Shown in pieces: positions 7,011 through 17,733 of a stretch of DNA of 36,589 nucleotides. Both the position numbers and the translations under genes were made by a program. Within the stretch, counting starts at the first letter, position 1, and the number at the start of each line of letters is the position of its first letter. Source of the DNA: Saprospiraceae bacterium. GTDB lineage: Bacteria; Bacteroidota; Bacteroidia; Chitinophagales; Saprospiraceae. Location: contig JAJTER010000087.1 of the NCBI GenBank assembly GCA_021299835.1, positions 1 to 36,589 of the forward strand. Reading direction: 5' to 3'. The notes beneath the pieces were generated by a model. It saw only the letters and a list, made by a program, of their open reading frames with translations, was not told where the DNA came from and ran no database searches.

Positions 7011-7475
7011 TTAAAGATAATTAAATTCTTTTATTAACATCGCTCTCCAATGCTGATAGCCCTCTGCTAATTCAGCGGCCGCAGTAATAGCTGCTAAAAT
7101 GGCAGCAAATCTTACAGCCTCGTTGTCAGGATATTCATGAGATAAACGGTTCCGAATTTCACGCCAGCGAAACCAATTATTAACATCGAGATACCCAAGT
7201 TTTTCAAGACGATTTAAGCAATCAATCATCCCCCAGTCCTCGTATATTTCAAATAAAGCCGATAAAGTTGCAGGAACCAGCCTTTGACCTATCGCATCTT
7301 GCAACTTAGAAAAACGAAAAAGCAACTGATCCAGTATTCTTAGTTGATTAGGGTCTTTTTCAAGTCCCGCTAAATCAACTACTTTAAAATTTTGCCAATC
7401 GGCTAAGGCACTTTCAAGAACTGAAAGATGACGATCAGCCTCCCAAACAGCCGTTTTTAACTTATTATCATTCAT
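7011..7475 (-). CDS. hepT: HEPT-domain toxin, HepT-like
   Basis: A 154-residue helical protein of the HEPT (nucleotidyltransferase substrate-binding, HI0074-like) family. The diagnostic RX4HXY motif is present as RNRLSHEY (R108, H113, Y115). In characterised MntA-HepT systems, HepT is a ribonuclease-type toxin, and MntA silences it by adding AMP to the tyrosine of this motif. The start codon overlaps the end of the MNT gene by four bases (7472-7475), the usual coupling. All catalytic residues are present, so this is the one toxin-antitoxin pair in region 1 that looks complete. A deleted relative of this gene survives at 4374-4482. Confidence 0.88.
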   Translation of the reverse strand: MNDNKLKTAVWEADRHLSVLESALADWQNFKVVDLAGLEKDPNQLRILDQLLFRFSKLQDAIGQRLVPATLSALFEIYEDWGMIDCLNRLEKLGYLDVNNWFRWREIRNRLSHEYPDNEAVRFAAILAAITAAAELAEGYQHWRAMLIKEFNYL

Positions 7476-7798
7476 TCCACAGGTATTTTTGCAATAATTA
7501 TACCTTTTTCTCTTGCTTTATGAACAATTGGTCGTTCATCGGGACAGTCCGTTGGTACGATTAACACATCTATTTTCTGCTCTCCCAATATTCGATATAG
7601 CCTGGCCAAAAACCTATTTCGCTTATCCACCAAATCGTCAGGAGCTAAAACATCTGGCGTTTCAACAAGCAAATCAATATCACCACCCCGGCGATGGTCA
7701 TTTAATCGCGAACCAAATAATCGAACCATAGCGCCGGGTGAAAAAAAGACCTTTGCTGAATCTTCAATTGCTTTAATTTCTGTGTCCGTTAAACGCAT
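7472..7798 (-). CDS. mntA: MNT-domain nucleotidyltransferase antitoxin, MntA-like
   Basis: A 108-residue minimal nucleotidyltransferase. It has GSR at 29-31 followed by GGDIDLLVE, giving metal-binding D40 and D42, and a later KIDVLI strand carrying the third acidic residue (D77). These are the catalytic features of MNT proteins, which act as antitoxins by AMPylating the HEPT toxin. It is translationally coupled to the HEPT gene downstream through a 4-base overlap. A plausible Bacteroidota promoter lies about 50 bases upstream at 7850-7879. Nothing suggests damage. Confidence 0.88.
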   Translation of the reverse strand: MRLTDTEIKAIEDSAKVFFSPGAMVRLFGSRLNDHRRGGDIDLLVETPDVLAPDDLVDKRNRFLARLYRILGEQKIDVLIVPTDCPDERPIVHKAREKGIIIAKIPVE

Positions 7799-7849
7799 AA
7801 TAAAGAATTAAAATAAACTCAGGAGAAAAAATCAAATAATAATTTGACC

Positions 7850-7879
7850 TAAAGATACGTCATTAATATTAAACCCAAA
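7850..7879 (-). promoter_or_regulatory. Candidate Bacteroidota promoter of mntA-hepT
   Basis: On the minus strand a TTTG box (7876-7879) is followed after 18 bases by TATCTTTA (7850-7857). The Bacteroidota consensus is TTTG, about 18-20 bases, then TAnnTTTG, so the last base of the -7 box deviates. A start just downstream would leave a leader of about 45 bases before the mntA ATG. Confidence 0.5.
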
Positions 7880-7917
7880 AAATGTTACAAATAACCTACC
7901 TATTCATAACAAATACG

Positions 7918-7960
7918 CACCCTCTAATCCTCGAAATCCTGTAAATCCTGATTCAAAACC
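7918..7960 (+). repeat. Fragment of composite repeat, right-arm end
   Basis: The segment ends CCTGTAAATCCTGATTCAAA, the right-arm end of the interspersed composite repeat, preceded by a decayed CCTCTAATCCTCGAAAT stretch. It sits between the mntA start and the next nucleotidyltransferase gene, a 249-base gap with no gene. Confidence 0.7.
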
Positions 7961-8047
7961 ATAGCTATAAGCACACCAAAAACCAAAACAAAACCTCCCT
8001 TTATAAATAATTACAGATTTCTTTATATATGTTCTCGCATCGCTATT

Positions 8048-8464
8048 TTATATGCTTCTTCCATAATGTTGTTTATGATATAAATAGTCAATTTCCCACA
8101 TAGATGTGATTCTGTTTTCCTCCCGTGCAAGGCGATACGCATTTTTTACATATAACACTTTTCCTGTTGTAACGATTGAAAGTGCCAATGGAATGGGAAT
8201 ATGATTAATATCTGCTACTGATAGCCGGTTTTCTGGCCATCCCAGGGCATCAATCCAATCAAAAGCAAGCAATTCAGGCTGCAATCGTTTGTCCCAGGCG
8301 TCCTCAGGAAACGAATTAAAGGCTACGGCCAAATCGTAATCACTATGTTCATTAGCCGTCCCTTTGGCTTGGGAACCATAAAGCCAAAGTACGTCAATGC
8401 GGGCATCTGATTTTGCCAAAGCAATCAATTTTTCAATTATATTATCCTCTATTGGTGTAATCAT
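8048..8464 (-). CDS. MNT-type nucleotidyltransferase, orphan
   Basis: A 138-residue nucleotidyltransferase of the longer MntA type. It carries GSQAKGTANEHSDYDLAVAF, with the GSxxxG loop and paired aspartates of the active site, and a C-terminal region that ends HKQHYGRSI. Its length matches characterised MntA antitoxins of about 139 residues, which are paired with a HepT toxin. No HEPT gene lies downstream; the 249 bases beyond its stop hold only repeat remnants. It is 24 bases downstream of the ATPase-nuclease gene. Either the partner was lost, or it acts in trans on another HEPT such as the one at 7011-7475. Confidence 0.8.
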   Translation of the reverse strand: MITPIEDNIIEKLIALAKSDARIDVLWLYGSQAKGTANEHSDYDLAVAFNSFPEDAWDKRLQPELLAFDWIDALGWPENRLSVADINHIPIPLALSIVTTGKVLYVKNAYRLAREENRITSMWEIDYLYHKQHYGRSI

Positions 8465-8488
8465 TTTAACATCGGATGTAATGATGAA

Positions 8489-10923
<2,435 letters not shown>

Positions 10924-11499
10924 CTATTCATTTTTATGAATAAATGCATCGGTTATTTCATCCATACGTTTTAATTTAAGGACAAAATCACCCTTTATCC
11001 GACGTCGAAACTCATTTAATTTGTGCAATGAATCATCAATTTCATCAGGAATAATAAATTCAAGCCATTCTCTCATTCTTTTAGCCAGCGTGGGAGATTT
11101 CCCCTTTGTTGAAATGGAAATTTTCAAATGCCCTTTTGTAACGATACTCCCCATATAAAAATCGCATAAATGCGGTGTATCAGCAATATTCACCAGAATT
11201 CCTTCTTTTTGGGCATCCTTTGAAACCTTGACATTCACCTCCTTATCGTCGGTAGTGGCAATAACCAACTGATGGCCTTTCAAAAAAACCGATGCATATT
11301 TTTCATTAATGATGGTAACCTCTTTGTCAGCAATGAAGGCCATAGTTTCATCTCTGACCATTGGCGAAACTAAGGTAACTATAGCTTGCGGACTCGATTT
11401 AAACAAGAAGGTTAACTTTTCCAGGGCTACAAATCCGCCTCCAACAATTAAAATGCGGATATTTTCAGGTTTAATGAAAATGGGATAAAGATCATTCAT
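10924..11499 (-). CDS. Precorrin-2 dehydrogenase / sirohydrochlorin ferrochelatase
   Basis: A 191-residue protein like the N-terminal half of CysG or Met8. It opens with MNDLYPIFIKPENIRILIVG, carrying a GGG NAD-binding loop (20-22), and has VNIADTPHLCDFYMGSIV, with the aspartate region used in catalysis, and ISISTKGKSPTLAKRMRE. It oxidises precorrin-2 with NAD and inserts iron to finish siroheme. It overlaps the upstream uroporphyrinogen methyltransferase gene by four bases, and that gene follows the siroheme-dependent reductase, so the three genes make the enzyme and its cofactor from one transcript. Confidence 0.9.
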   Translation of the reverse strand: MNDLYPIFIKPENIRILIVGGGFVALEKLTFLFKSSPQAIVTLVSPMVRDETMAFIADKEVTIINEKYASVFLKGHQLVIATTDDKEVNVKVSKDAQKEGILVNIADTPHLCDFYMGSIVTKGHLKISISTKGKSPTLAKRMREWLEFIIPDEIDDSLHKLNEFRRRIKGDFVLKLKRMDEITDAFIHKNE

Positions 11500-12263
11500 A
11501 TATAGGCAGGTATCTGATGAATTTGATTTTTAAATTGGACGATAGAGGATTTGACAATGGATCCAAAAATAAGCATAGCGGGCGCCTCTATCTCATTTTC
11601 AAAAACCTGCAATTCAATTTGTTCCAAATCGGAAAGCAAGGTTTTTTCATTGGGTAGGGTTCCATTGGAGATGACAGCAACAGGGTAATTCAATGGTTTA
11701 TATCGTTTAAAAATGGAAACAATTTCACCAATATTTCCCAGCCCCATAAAAACAATAACTGTTGCTGACGATTTGGCTGCTGGTAAAATATCCTTTGAAA
11801 CGGTACCCCTTGAAGTCGTCCCCGTTGTAACCCAGAAACTTTCCGCTACACCTCTTTGCGTAAGTGGGATTTTATGCCTGGCTGCAATACCACTGAAGGA
11901 AGAAATTCCCGGAATTACCTCTGTATCGATTTTTGCATTTTGGGCCATTTCGAGTTCTTCATTTGCCCTTCCAAATACAAAAACATCTCCCCCCTTTAAT
12001 CTGACCACCCGCTCTCCCTGACTAGCTAAGGTTACCATTTTAAGAGAAATATCCCGTTGTAAAATAGAATGTAACCCCGCTCTTTTGCCCACATACATTT
12101 TTATGGCTCTTTTATTATAATCAAGTAAATCCTTATGTATCAAAGCATCATAAAGGATATAGGTAGCCTGTTGAATCGCTTTTATCCCCTTTAAGGTAAT
12201 GAGTTCAGGATCGCCAGGGCCAGCACCGACTAATTTTATATTTCCTTTAATTAACTTGTTCAT
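11496..12263 (-). CDS. cobA: Uroporphyrinogen-III C-methyltransferase
   Basis: A 255-residue SUMT with the S-adenosylmethionine-binding P-loop VGAGPGDPELITLKG near the start, YVGKRAG, RLKGGDVFVFGR (about 88-99), PGISSFSGIAARHKIPLTQR and a C-terminal PAMLIFGSIV. It transfers two methyl groups to uroporphyrinogen III to make precorrin-2, the first committed step to siroheme. Length and motifs are normal. Its start overlaps the reductase gene by 17 bases and its end overlaps the next gene by four, showing tight coupling. The name could equally be given as sumT or the C-terminal part of cysG. Confidence 0.92.
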   Translation of the reverse strand: MNKLIKGNIKLVGAGPGDPELITLKGIKAIQQATYILYDALIHKDLLDYNKRAIKMYVGKRAGLHSILQRDISLKMVTLASQGERVVRLKGGDVFVFGRANEELEMAQNAKIDTEVIPGISSFSGIAARHKIPLTQRGVAESFWVTTGTTSRGTVSKDILPAAKSSATVIVFMGLGNIGEIVSIFKRYKPLNYPVAVISNGTLPNEKTLLSDLEQIELQVFENEIEAPAMLIFGSIVKSSIVQFKNQIHQIPAYI

Positions 12264-14316
12264 TTCTTTGATTTTTTATCCACTTAATGGTATTTGAGGC
12301 TGTATCCAAATAATTTTCAGCAAAAAGGAAAGTCAGTTTATCTGTCCTGTTCTTATCGATAAGCGCTTCAAATGAAGTACCAAATTCAGGGTTAAAATCA
12401 GGGAAGTGGATATCAAAAGCCTTTATAATGGATTCATGAGAGTTAACGGAAACATTTTTAGCGGTTAAAAGAGCTTTTGCTGCCCTAATTTGGGCGGCGT
12501 AAGCATGATAAACGGCATCACCAGGTTTACCCTCCTTTAAGGAATTTTCAGCCCATTCATACATTTCATCTGCTTCAAAAATCAAGGTTTGAATCAAATC
12601 TATCATCACACCGGCACACTCCCCCACACCGATAGCCTTTTCATATTTGGTTTCATTTCCCCAATCTATAAAATCAATGGGCGTTAACTGACTGGTATCT
12701 GCAAATGATTTTAGATGCTGGAAAAAATAATCAGCCGTTTTCCTATCGTAATATTCATTGAAATTTTCATTTTCAAGATGTCTATTTGAAAAATCATTTA
12801 ATATCCAACGCAAAACATCGGGAACTTTTCTGGATGGCACTTTCAGTAATTTGTCAGCAAAACGTCCAAATCCATTTCCCAAAAATCCGCCGCCCAGTAA
12901 AACTTGTGTAGCCGGGGCAATTTGATTTCCCTGCTGGATGGTCATACCCTGAAACCCAATATTGGCAATGGTATGTTGCCCACAAGCATTCATACAGCCA
13001 CTTATTTTAATGGTCAATTGATAATCGGTAATTAAATCCTCAAACTCTTCCTCAATCACACGTTTCAGTTCCGATGCCAACCCCATGCTGCTACCAATGC
13101 CGAGATTACATGTATCGGTTCCTGGACAAGCAGTAATATCATTAATACGTTCAAAACCAGGGGTTGCCAATCCTATTTCCTTCAAAGCCAAATACAAGGC
13201 AGAAATATTTTCTTCAGGAATATGCCTCAATAAAATACTTTGGGAAACGGTGAATCTACTATCATCACCAGCATAAATTTTGATGATATCAGCTAAAATC
13301 CTTGCCTTATGAGATGATATATTTCCATTTTCTATGGGAATGCCAACAGCAAATAAGCCAGATTGCTTCTGCTTGAACACATTGGTCTTAAACCATTTTT
13401 CAAAAAGTAAATCTGTCGGATTCGATAGGGCAAATAAGTTCGGTTGTGAAAAATGGGCAACATCAGATTCATTCAAAAGGGGGGCACTTTGATTATTTAA
13501 CTCAAGATTCACCCACTGCATAAACTGCTCCAATCCCACTTCCTTGATTAAAAATTTAAGGCGGGCCTTATTCCTTTTTACTCTTTCCCCATATCGGTCA
13601 AAAACCCTAATGACAGCTTCTGACATTGGAATAATTTGCTCTGCTGGAATAAAATCAAATAATATATCGGCACTTCTTGGTTGAGCACCAATGCCACCAC
13701 CGAGTAACATTCTAAAACCCTTAACATCATTTTCAATGACAGGAATAAATCCAAGGTCATGAAAATAGGTATATGCAGTGTCAGAAGCAGAACTTGAAAA
13801 CGCCACTTTGATTTTCCGTCCTAAATCCTGACAAATTGGATTTCTTAAAAAATAATGGAAGAATTGATTGGCATAAGGCGTTACATCAAAAGCCTCCTCT
13901 GGATCAATGCCTGCAAAAATAGAAGCTGTAATATTTCTCACTGTATTTCCACAAGCTTCTCGCAGCGTAATTTCATCCTTTTCCAATTCAGCCCATAATT
14001 CAGGTGTTTTGTCCAACGAAACATAATGAATCTGAATATCTTGTCTGGTAGTAATGTGTAAATTTCCCGTTGAATAGGTTTCAGAAACATCTGCTATACG
14101 AATCAATTGACGAGCAGTAAAACGACCTAAGGGTATTTTAATTCTGACCATTTGCACGCCATGTTGTCTTTGACCATAGACGCCTCTTGCCAAGCGAAGA
14201 CTTCTGAATTTTTCCTCTCCAATCAGGCCATTTTTAAAGGCATATATTTTCTTTTCCAGATCTAGAATATCCTTTTCGACTACTGGATTTTCAAATTCGG
14301 TTCTAAAACTTTGCAT
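12247..14316 (-). CDS. Siroheme-dependent sulfite/nitrite reductase with C-terminal HEPN domain
   Basis: A 689-residue ferredoxin-type reductase. It has two ferredoxin-like and two catalytic repeats, including RQHGVQMVRIKIP, GNLHITTRQDIQIH and LREACGNTVRN. The [4Fe-4S]-siroheme cluster ligands are C397 and C403 (ACPGTDTCNLG) and C441 and C445 (SGCMNACGQHTIANIGF). Residues from about 570 onward are a helical HEPN-type extension, common in Bacteroidota versions and absent from classical CysI/NirA. It reduces sulfite to sulfide or nitrite to ammonia by six electrons. The motifs do not decide which, and no cysH, cysD or nitrate gene lies nearby to settle it. First gene of the siroheme operon. Confidence 0.9.
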   Translation of the reverse strand: MQSFRTEFENPVVEKDILDLEKKIYAFKNGLIGEEKFRSLRLARGVYGQRQHGVQMVRIKIPLGRFTARQLIRIADVSETYSTGNLHITTRQDIQIHYVSLDKTPELWAELEKDEITLREACGNTVRNITASIFAGIDPEEAFDVTPYANQFFHYFLRNPICQDLGRKIKVAFSSSASDTAYTYFHDLGFIPVIENDVKGFRMLLGGGIGAQPRSADILFDFIPAEQIIPMSEAVIRVFDRYGERVKRNKARLKFLIKEVGLEQFMQWVNLELNNQSAPLLNESDVAHFSQPNLFALSNPTDLLFEKWFKTNVFKQKQSGLFAVGIPIENGNISSHKARILADIIKIYAGDDSRFTVSQSILLRHIPEENISALYLALKEIGLATPGFERINDITACPGTDTCNLGIGSSMGLASELKRVIEEEFEDLITDYQLTIKISGCMNACGQHTIANIGFQGMTIQQGNQIAPATQVLLGGGFLGNGFGRFADKLLKVPSRKVPDVLRWILNDFSNRHLENENFNEYYDRKTADYFFQHLKSFADTSQLTPIDFIDWGNETKYEKAIGVGECAGVMIDLIQTLIFEADEMYEWAENSLKEGKPGDAVYHAYAAQIRAAKALLTAKNVSVNSHESIIKAFDIHFPDFNPEFGTSFEALIDKNRTDKLTFLFAENYLDTASNTIKWIKNQRNEQVN

Positions 14317-14339
14317 GTGATTCGGGTTAAATGAGAGGA

Positions 14340-14347
14340 CAAAAATA
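14340..14347 (-). promoter_or_regulatory. Candidate -7 box upstream of the reductase operon
   Basis: The minus strand reads TATTTTTG, a match to TAnnTTTG, 23 bases before the ATG at 14316. No TTTG -33 box stands at the right distance, so an activator may be needed. A short hairpin (GCAAC...GTTGC, near 14408-14425) lies further upstream. Confidence 0.35.
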
Positions 14348-14564
14348 ATTATTATTTCTATAAATCCTATATAATTAGTAGAATAAATAAATTCATGTCA
14401 TTTTTAGCAACCTAGGAAGTTGCCCCAATAATTAACTCCATTATTTAATTTAATAAACAACTATAAATCACCACGATAAAATAGGGGAAAATAAAAAGGC
14501 AGATAGCTTATCGGTAAAGGAATTGGTCTAAGAAGATGCCCTTGCTCTATTGCCTTTAAACCAT

Positions 14565-17500
14565 TTAATATTTCACAAATCCCTTTACCTCTTCATTATT
14601 TCCATTTTTACAATGTATGAAATAATGTCCTGAGGCCAGGTGATGAAGGGATATTTTCTCGGAAATAGCAGATTCTGTGGTATTGTAAATGGTTTGATGC
14701 TGCACCATTTTTCCATCTTGCTGTATTATTTTTATGTGAATTGGATAAGGATTTGCTGTAATTTCCAAATGTAAAATTTCAGCAACTGGATTACCCATAA
14801 TCTTAAAAAAGGATATTTCCTCTTTTCTGAATTCTCTCGTTGGCGTCTGCACAGACAAGGAATTTAGTCTTAACAACAAAGGGTAATGGTCTGAGGTGGT
14901 AGTGGCATATTCAGGAATCCATTGGACTATTTCTTCCAACATTTGGGTACTCCCTTTTACATATCGATTTTCTAACTCATTGGAAATCATTACATGGTCA
15001 ACTACATCCTGATAACCTATTACAGAATTATATTTTGCTCTACTTAAAGGCAAACTCAAAGCAACATAGCGGTCTGAGTCTATCGAATCCTTTACTATAT
15101 CGTCGTATGATGATAACCGCGATGCTGTACCCTTGGAAATAGTTTCGTCCAGATCATCATTGTAATCACCGATAATCATGACATTTGCCTTACTAAATTG
15201 TTGGTCTAAAGTATCTTTCAGTTCTTTTGCGCCCGCCTTTCTTCTCAGGTAATCTTGTTCCGTGTCACCCGCTTTTCCATGAAGCCCTATGAGGTATAAT
15301 GGCTCCTGAAATCCTTGAAATGTGTTGGAATTTTTAATTTTTGCCTCCATAAGATAAGGTAATCTACCGCTGGCCCAATTTGCAAAAGCCGTTGAGCTAC
15401 TTTTCAGTAAACCTCTAAACTGAACTGCTTCCACCAGTGATTTCTTGAAAACGTAGGCTATTTTTTGACCAGACGGATAATTTGAATTTAATGAGTCCGT
15501 GGCATTAGAACAATAATCGGAAATAGAAACGCCATAACCATCCAATGATTGAATCATTCGGCGAAACCTTTGTACATCAACCACTTCGATGAATACATAG
15601 ATGTCTGCATCTAATCTATTCATGGTTTTTTTTATGTTTTGCTCTGCCAGATCGTCATCTTTAGGTCCAAAACCATTCGCAGGATTCCCAAACCAATTGA
15701 TATTCCAGCTTACTATATCCAGGGTATTTTCCGCAGGAATGGTATTACCATTTACTTCAACAGCAAATAATTCTGAATTATCAATTATAAAAATAATTTT
15801 ACCCTTATCTGAAACATTAGGTGTTTTTTGGTTATAACGGATAAATAAAGAAGGCAAAATGCCACTTAGTTCCGCTGGATTTATGGATATTTCTGTTGAA
15901 AAAATCTTATTATCTCTTGAAATTTCAAAATAGGAACTTGCTTTTATGAATACGTTGGAAGTCAGATTCAATATTTGATAATTTATCTCTTTTCCTTCAG
16001 TTGCGACACCAGGTTTTGCCTTATCGAAAGTAATTAAATTTAGGCTGTGCAAAACACCAATGGGTTTTGCCGGAATCATCAAATTATTGATTTTAACCTC
16101 GTCCAAAAACAGTTGACTAGCTCCTTTTTCTGCATTGGATAAATATTGAAAGGCGATATAAGTGTTGGCGGATTTATACTTAGTGATGTCCAAAGAGGCA
16201 ATCTGCCGCCAATTTTCATCTCTTAAAGTAGGATAAATTACCTCTAACTCCTTCCAGTTATTTGAACCAGGTTCAGGTCTGGAAGCCTGATTTACAGCAA
16301 TATACACTTTCAAAGGCATCCCTTTAAATCTACTTTTAATCGCGAACGATATGGAAGGATTTGTATAAAGCGACAAATCGAGGGAGGGTGAAATGAGCCA
16401 ATCATTATTATCTCTACCGCCAATGCCTGGCGTAAAACCATTTATGACGATACCATTATTTGATGGATAACCATCGGAGTTGCAACGCCAGGTGCTGTCT
16501 CCCAGTAAGTTATCCACTTGCCATTCGTCGATTAAAAATGAACTACATTTATTAAAGGAATATTCATAAATAGGCCAGTCATTGGTTGTGAAATTCCAGA
16601 TTTCCTTGGTATTAATGCCAGGAAATGTATTTCCCGACACATCAGAAAATAATCCTGCAGGTATTTCAACATCATAAGTTGTAGACAATTTGAGGTTTTC
16701 TAACTGGAAAGAGGCTGTATTTCCTGCAACATTGATTTGACTGGAGGGAATAACAGTAGCTATTTCGCGGGTATCTGATTTGCGTATAAGAATATTTCCA
16801 CTTCCAATTTTTATTGTTTTTGAAAAGGCAATACTAAAAGACGATGTAATATTTACCCCCTTGGCCATATTTTTTGGGAAAAGGGAAAGGATGGTAGGAT
16901 TTTCGTTGGTAGTGGCGCCTAAAATAGCTTCCATTTTAAAATCCTCTATACCCAAAGCATCATCAGCACCAGTAGCATTAAAGTCTTTCCATCTAAGATA
17001 AAATTTTTGACCTGGTTCAATATTTAAATCCTTGATAAGAAAAGTAATAAGCACTTTATTCTCTGGCAAATTACCATTTAACGGACCTACTGTTCCTGCT
17101 TTTACTGGAGCAACCAGATCGAGAGAATCTATATCCTTCCAGGTTCCATTAGATAAATTAGTAGCATCAAAACTAATCTGAAAATCCAATCTATCTATTC
17201 TATTTAATGCACCAAGCCGCCATTGTTCTCCTGTATAAGTTACTTTTAATTCTGAAAAAGAAGAAGATGTTGCATTAGTAAAGCCAACGCCAAGAGCAGA
17301 AATCAAGGAACCAGATTGAAGGCAACCCAAGGAGCGATCCTCTGCATCTATCACACCAAAACTATAAGTATCCCCTGAATTTGCAGTTCCATTAGATGCT
17401 GTATATAAACCATTTGCATTCGTTCCGGACTCTTCGAGCAACCAGCCAGTTGGCAGAATATTACTATTACCTGTTTTTACCAGCGAATTAAAATTTTCCA

Positions 17501-17597
17501 GATAATTACTTTCGATTAACTTAATTTGAGCAAAATGAGCCTTACTTAATAAAATAAATAGTATTAAGAATGGTATTGATTTAGTATAGGTCGGCAT
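14565..17597 (-). CDS. Secreted endonuclease/exonuclease/phosphatase with Ig-like and T9SS sorting domains
   Basis: A 1010-residue exported protein. The signal peptide (1-23) ends at HFAQ. A lamin-tail-like or choice-of-anchor region follows (25-225), then a Big_5-type Ig domain (about 232-337), a second choice-of-anchor or jelly-roll region (345-510) and an Ig-like linker (510-620). The endonuclease/exonuclease/phosphatase domain (625-910) has WNINWFG at 631-637, E671, GDYNDDLD at 810-817 and SDHYP at 902-906, which match the catalytic Asn, Glu, Asp/Asn and His positions. Residues 930-1010 resemble a type A sorting domain for type IX secretion. A cell-surface or released nuclease or phosphatase is likely, perhaps for DNA or phosphate scavenging. 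It stands alone and diverges from the OmpA gene. Confidence 0.85.
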   Translation of the reverse strand: MPTYTKSIPFLILFILLSKAHFAQIKLIESNYLENFNSLVKTGNSNILPTGWLLEESGTNANGLYTASNGTANSGDTYSFGVIDAEDRSLGCLQSGSLISALGVGFTNATSSSFSELKVTYTGEQWRLGALNRIDRLDFQISFDATNLSNGTWKDIDSLDLVAPVKAGTVGPLNGNLPENKVLITFLIKDLNIEPGQKFYLRWKDFNATGADDALGIEDFKMEAILGATTNENPTILSLFPKNMAKGVNITSSFSIAFSKTIKIGSGNILIRKSDTREIATVIPSSQINVAGNTASFQLENLKLSTTYDVEIPAGLFSDVSGNTFPGINTKEIWNFTTNDWPIYEYSFNKCSSFLIDEWQVDNLLGDSTWRCNSDGYPSNNGIVINGFTPGIGGRDNNDWLISPSLDLSLYTNPSISFAIKSRFKGMPLKVYIAVNQASRPEPGSNNWKELEVIYPTLRDENWRQIASLDITKYKSANTYIAFQYLSNAEKGASQLFLDEVKINNLMIPAKPIGVLHSLNLITFDKAKPGVATEGKEINYQILNLTSNVFIKASSYFEISRDNKIFSTEISINPAELSGILPSLFIRYNQKTPNVSDKGKIIFIIDNSELFAVEVNGNTIPAENTLDIVSWNINWFGNPANGFGPKDDDLAEQNIKKTMNRLDADIYVFIEVVDVQRFRRMIQSLDGYGVSISDYCSNATDSLNSNYPSGQKIAYVFKKSLVEAVQFRGLLKSSSTAFANWASGRLPYLMEAKIKNSNTFQGFQEPLYLIGLHGKAGDTEQDYLRRKAGAKELKDTLDQQFSKANVMIIGDYNDDLDETISKGTASRLSSYDDIVKDSIDSDRYVALSLPLSRAKYNSVIGYQDVVDHVMISNELENRYVKGSTQMLEEIVQWIPEYATTTSDHYPLLLRLNSLSVQTPTREFRKEEISFFKIMGNPVAEILHLEITANPYPIHIKIIQQDGKMVQHQTIYNTTESAISEKISLHHLASGHYFIHCKNGNNEEVKGFVKY

Positions 17598-17684
17598 GTA
17601 AAAAAATAAGTGATTTATAATTTTTAAATATAAAACAACACTTTTAATAAAAATGATAAAATGATTAAAAATTTATTAAAATTA

Positions 17685-17716
17685 TTTTTTGAAAAATATT
17701 TATTCTTTTTATTTTG
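17685..17716 (+). promoter_or_regulatory. Candidate promoter of the OmpA-type gene
   Basis: TTTTTTG (17685-17691) and TATTTTG (17710-17716) are 18 bases apart, near the Bacteroidota TTTG / TAnnTTTG pattern but one base short in the -7 box. The ATG is at 17734, so the leader would be very short. Confidence 0.3.
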
Positions 17717-17733
17717 TAATTAAAATATAGGCT

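Noticed and set aside
14400-14560. Possible SAM-type or other riboswitch ahead of the sulfite/nitrite reductase operon
   Set aside because: Only one short hairpin is present, and the conserved cores of known SAM riboswitches are not recognisable.
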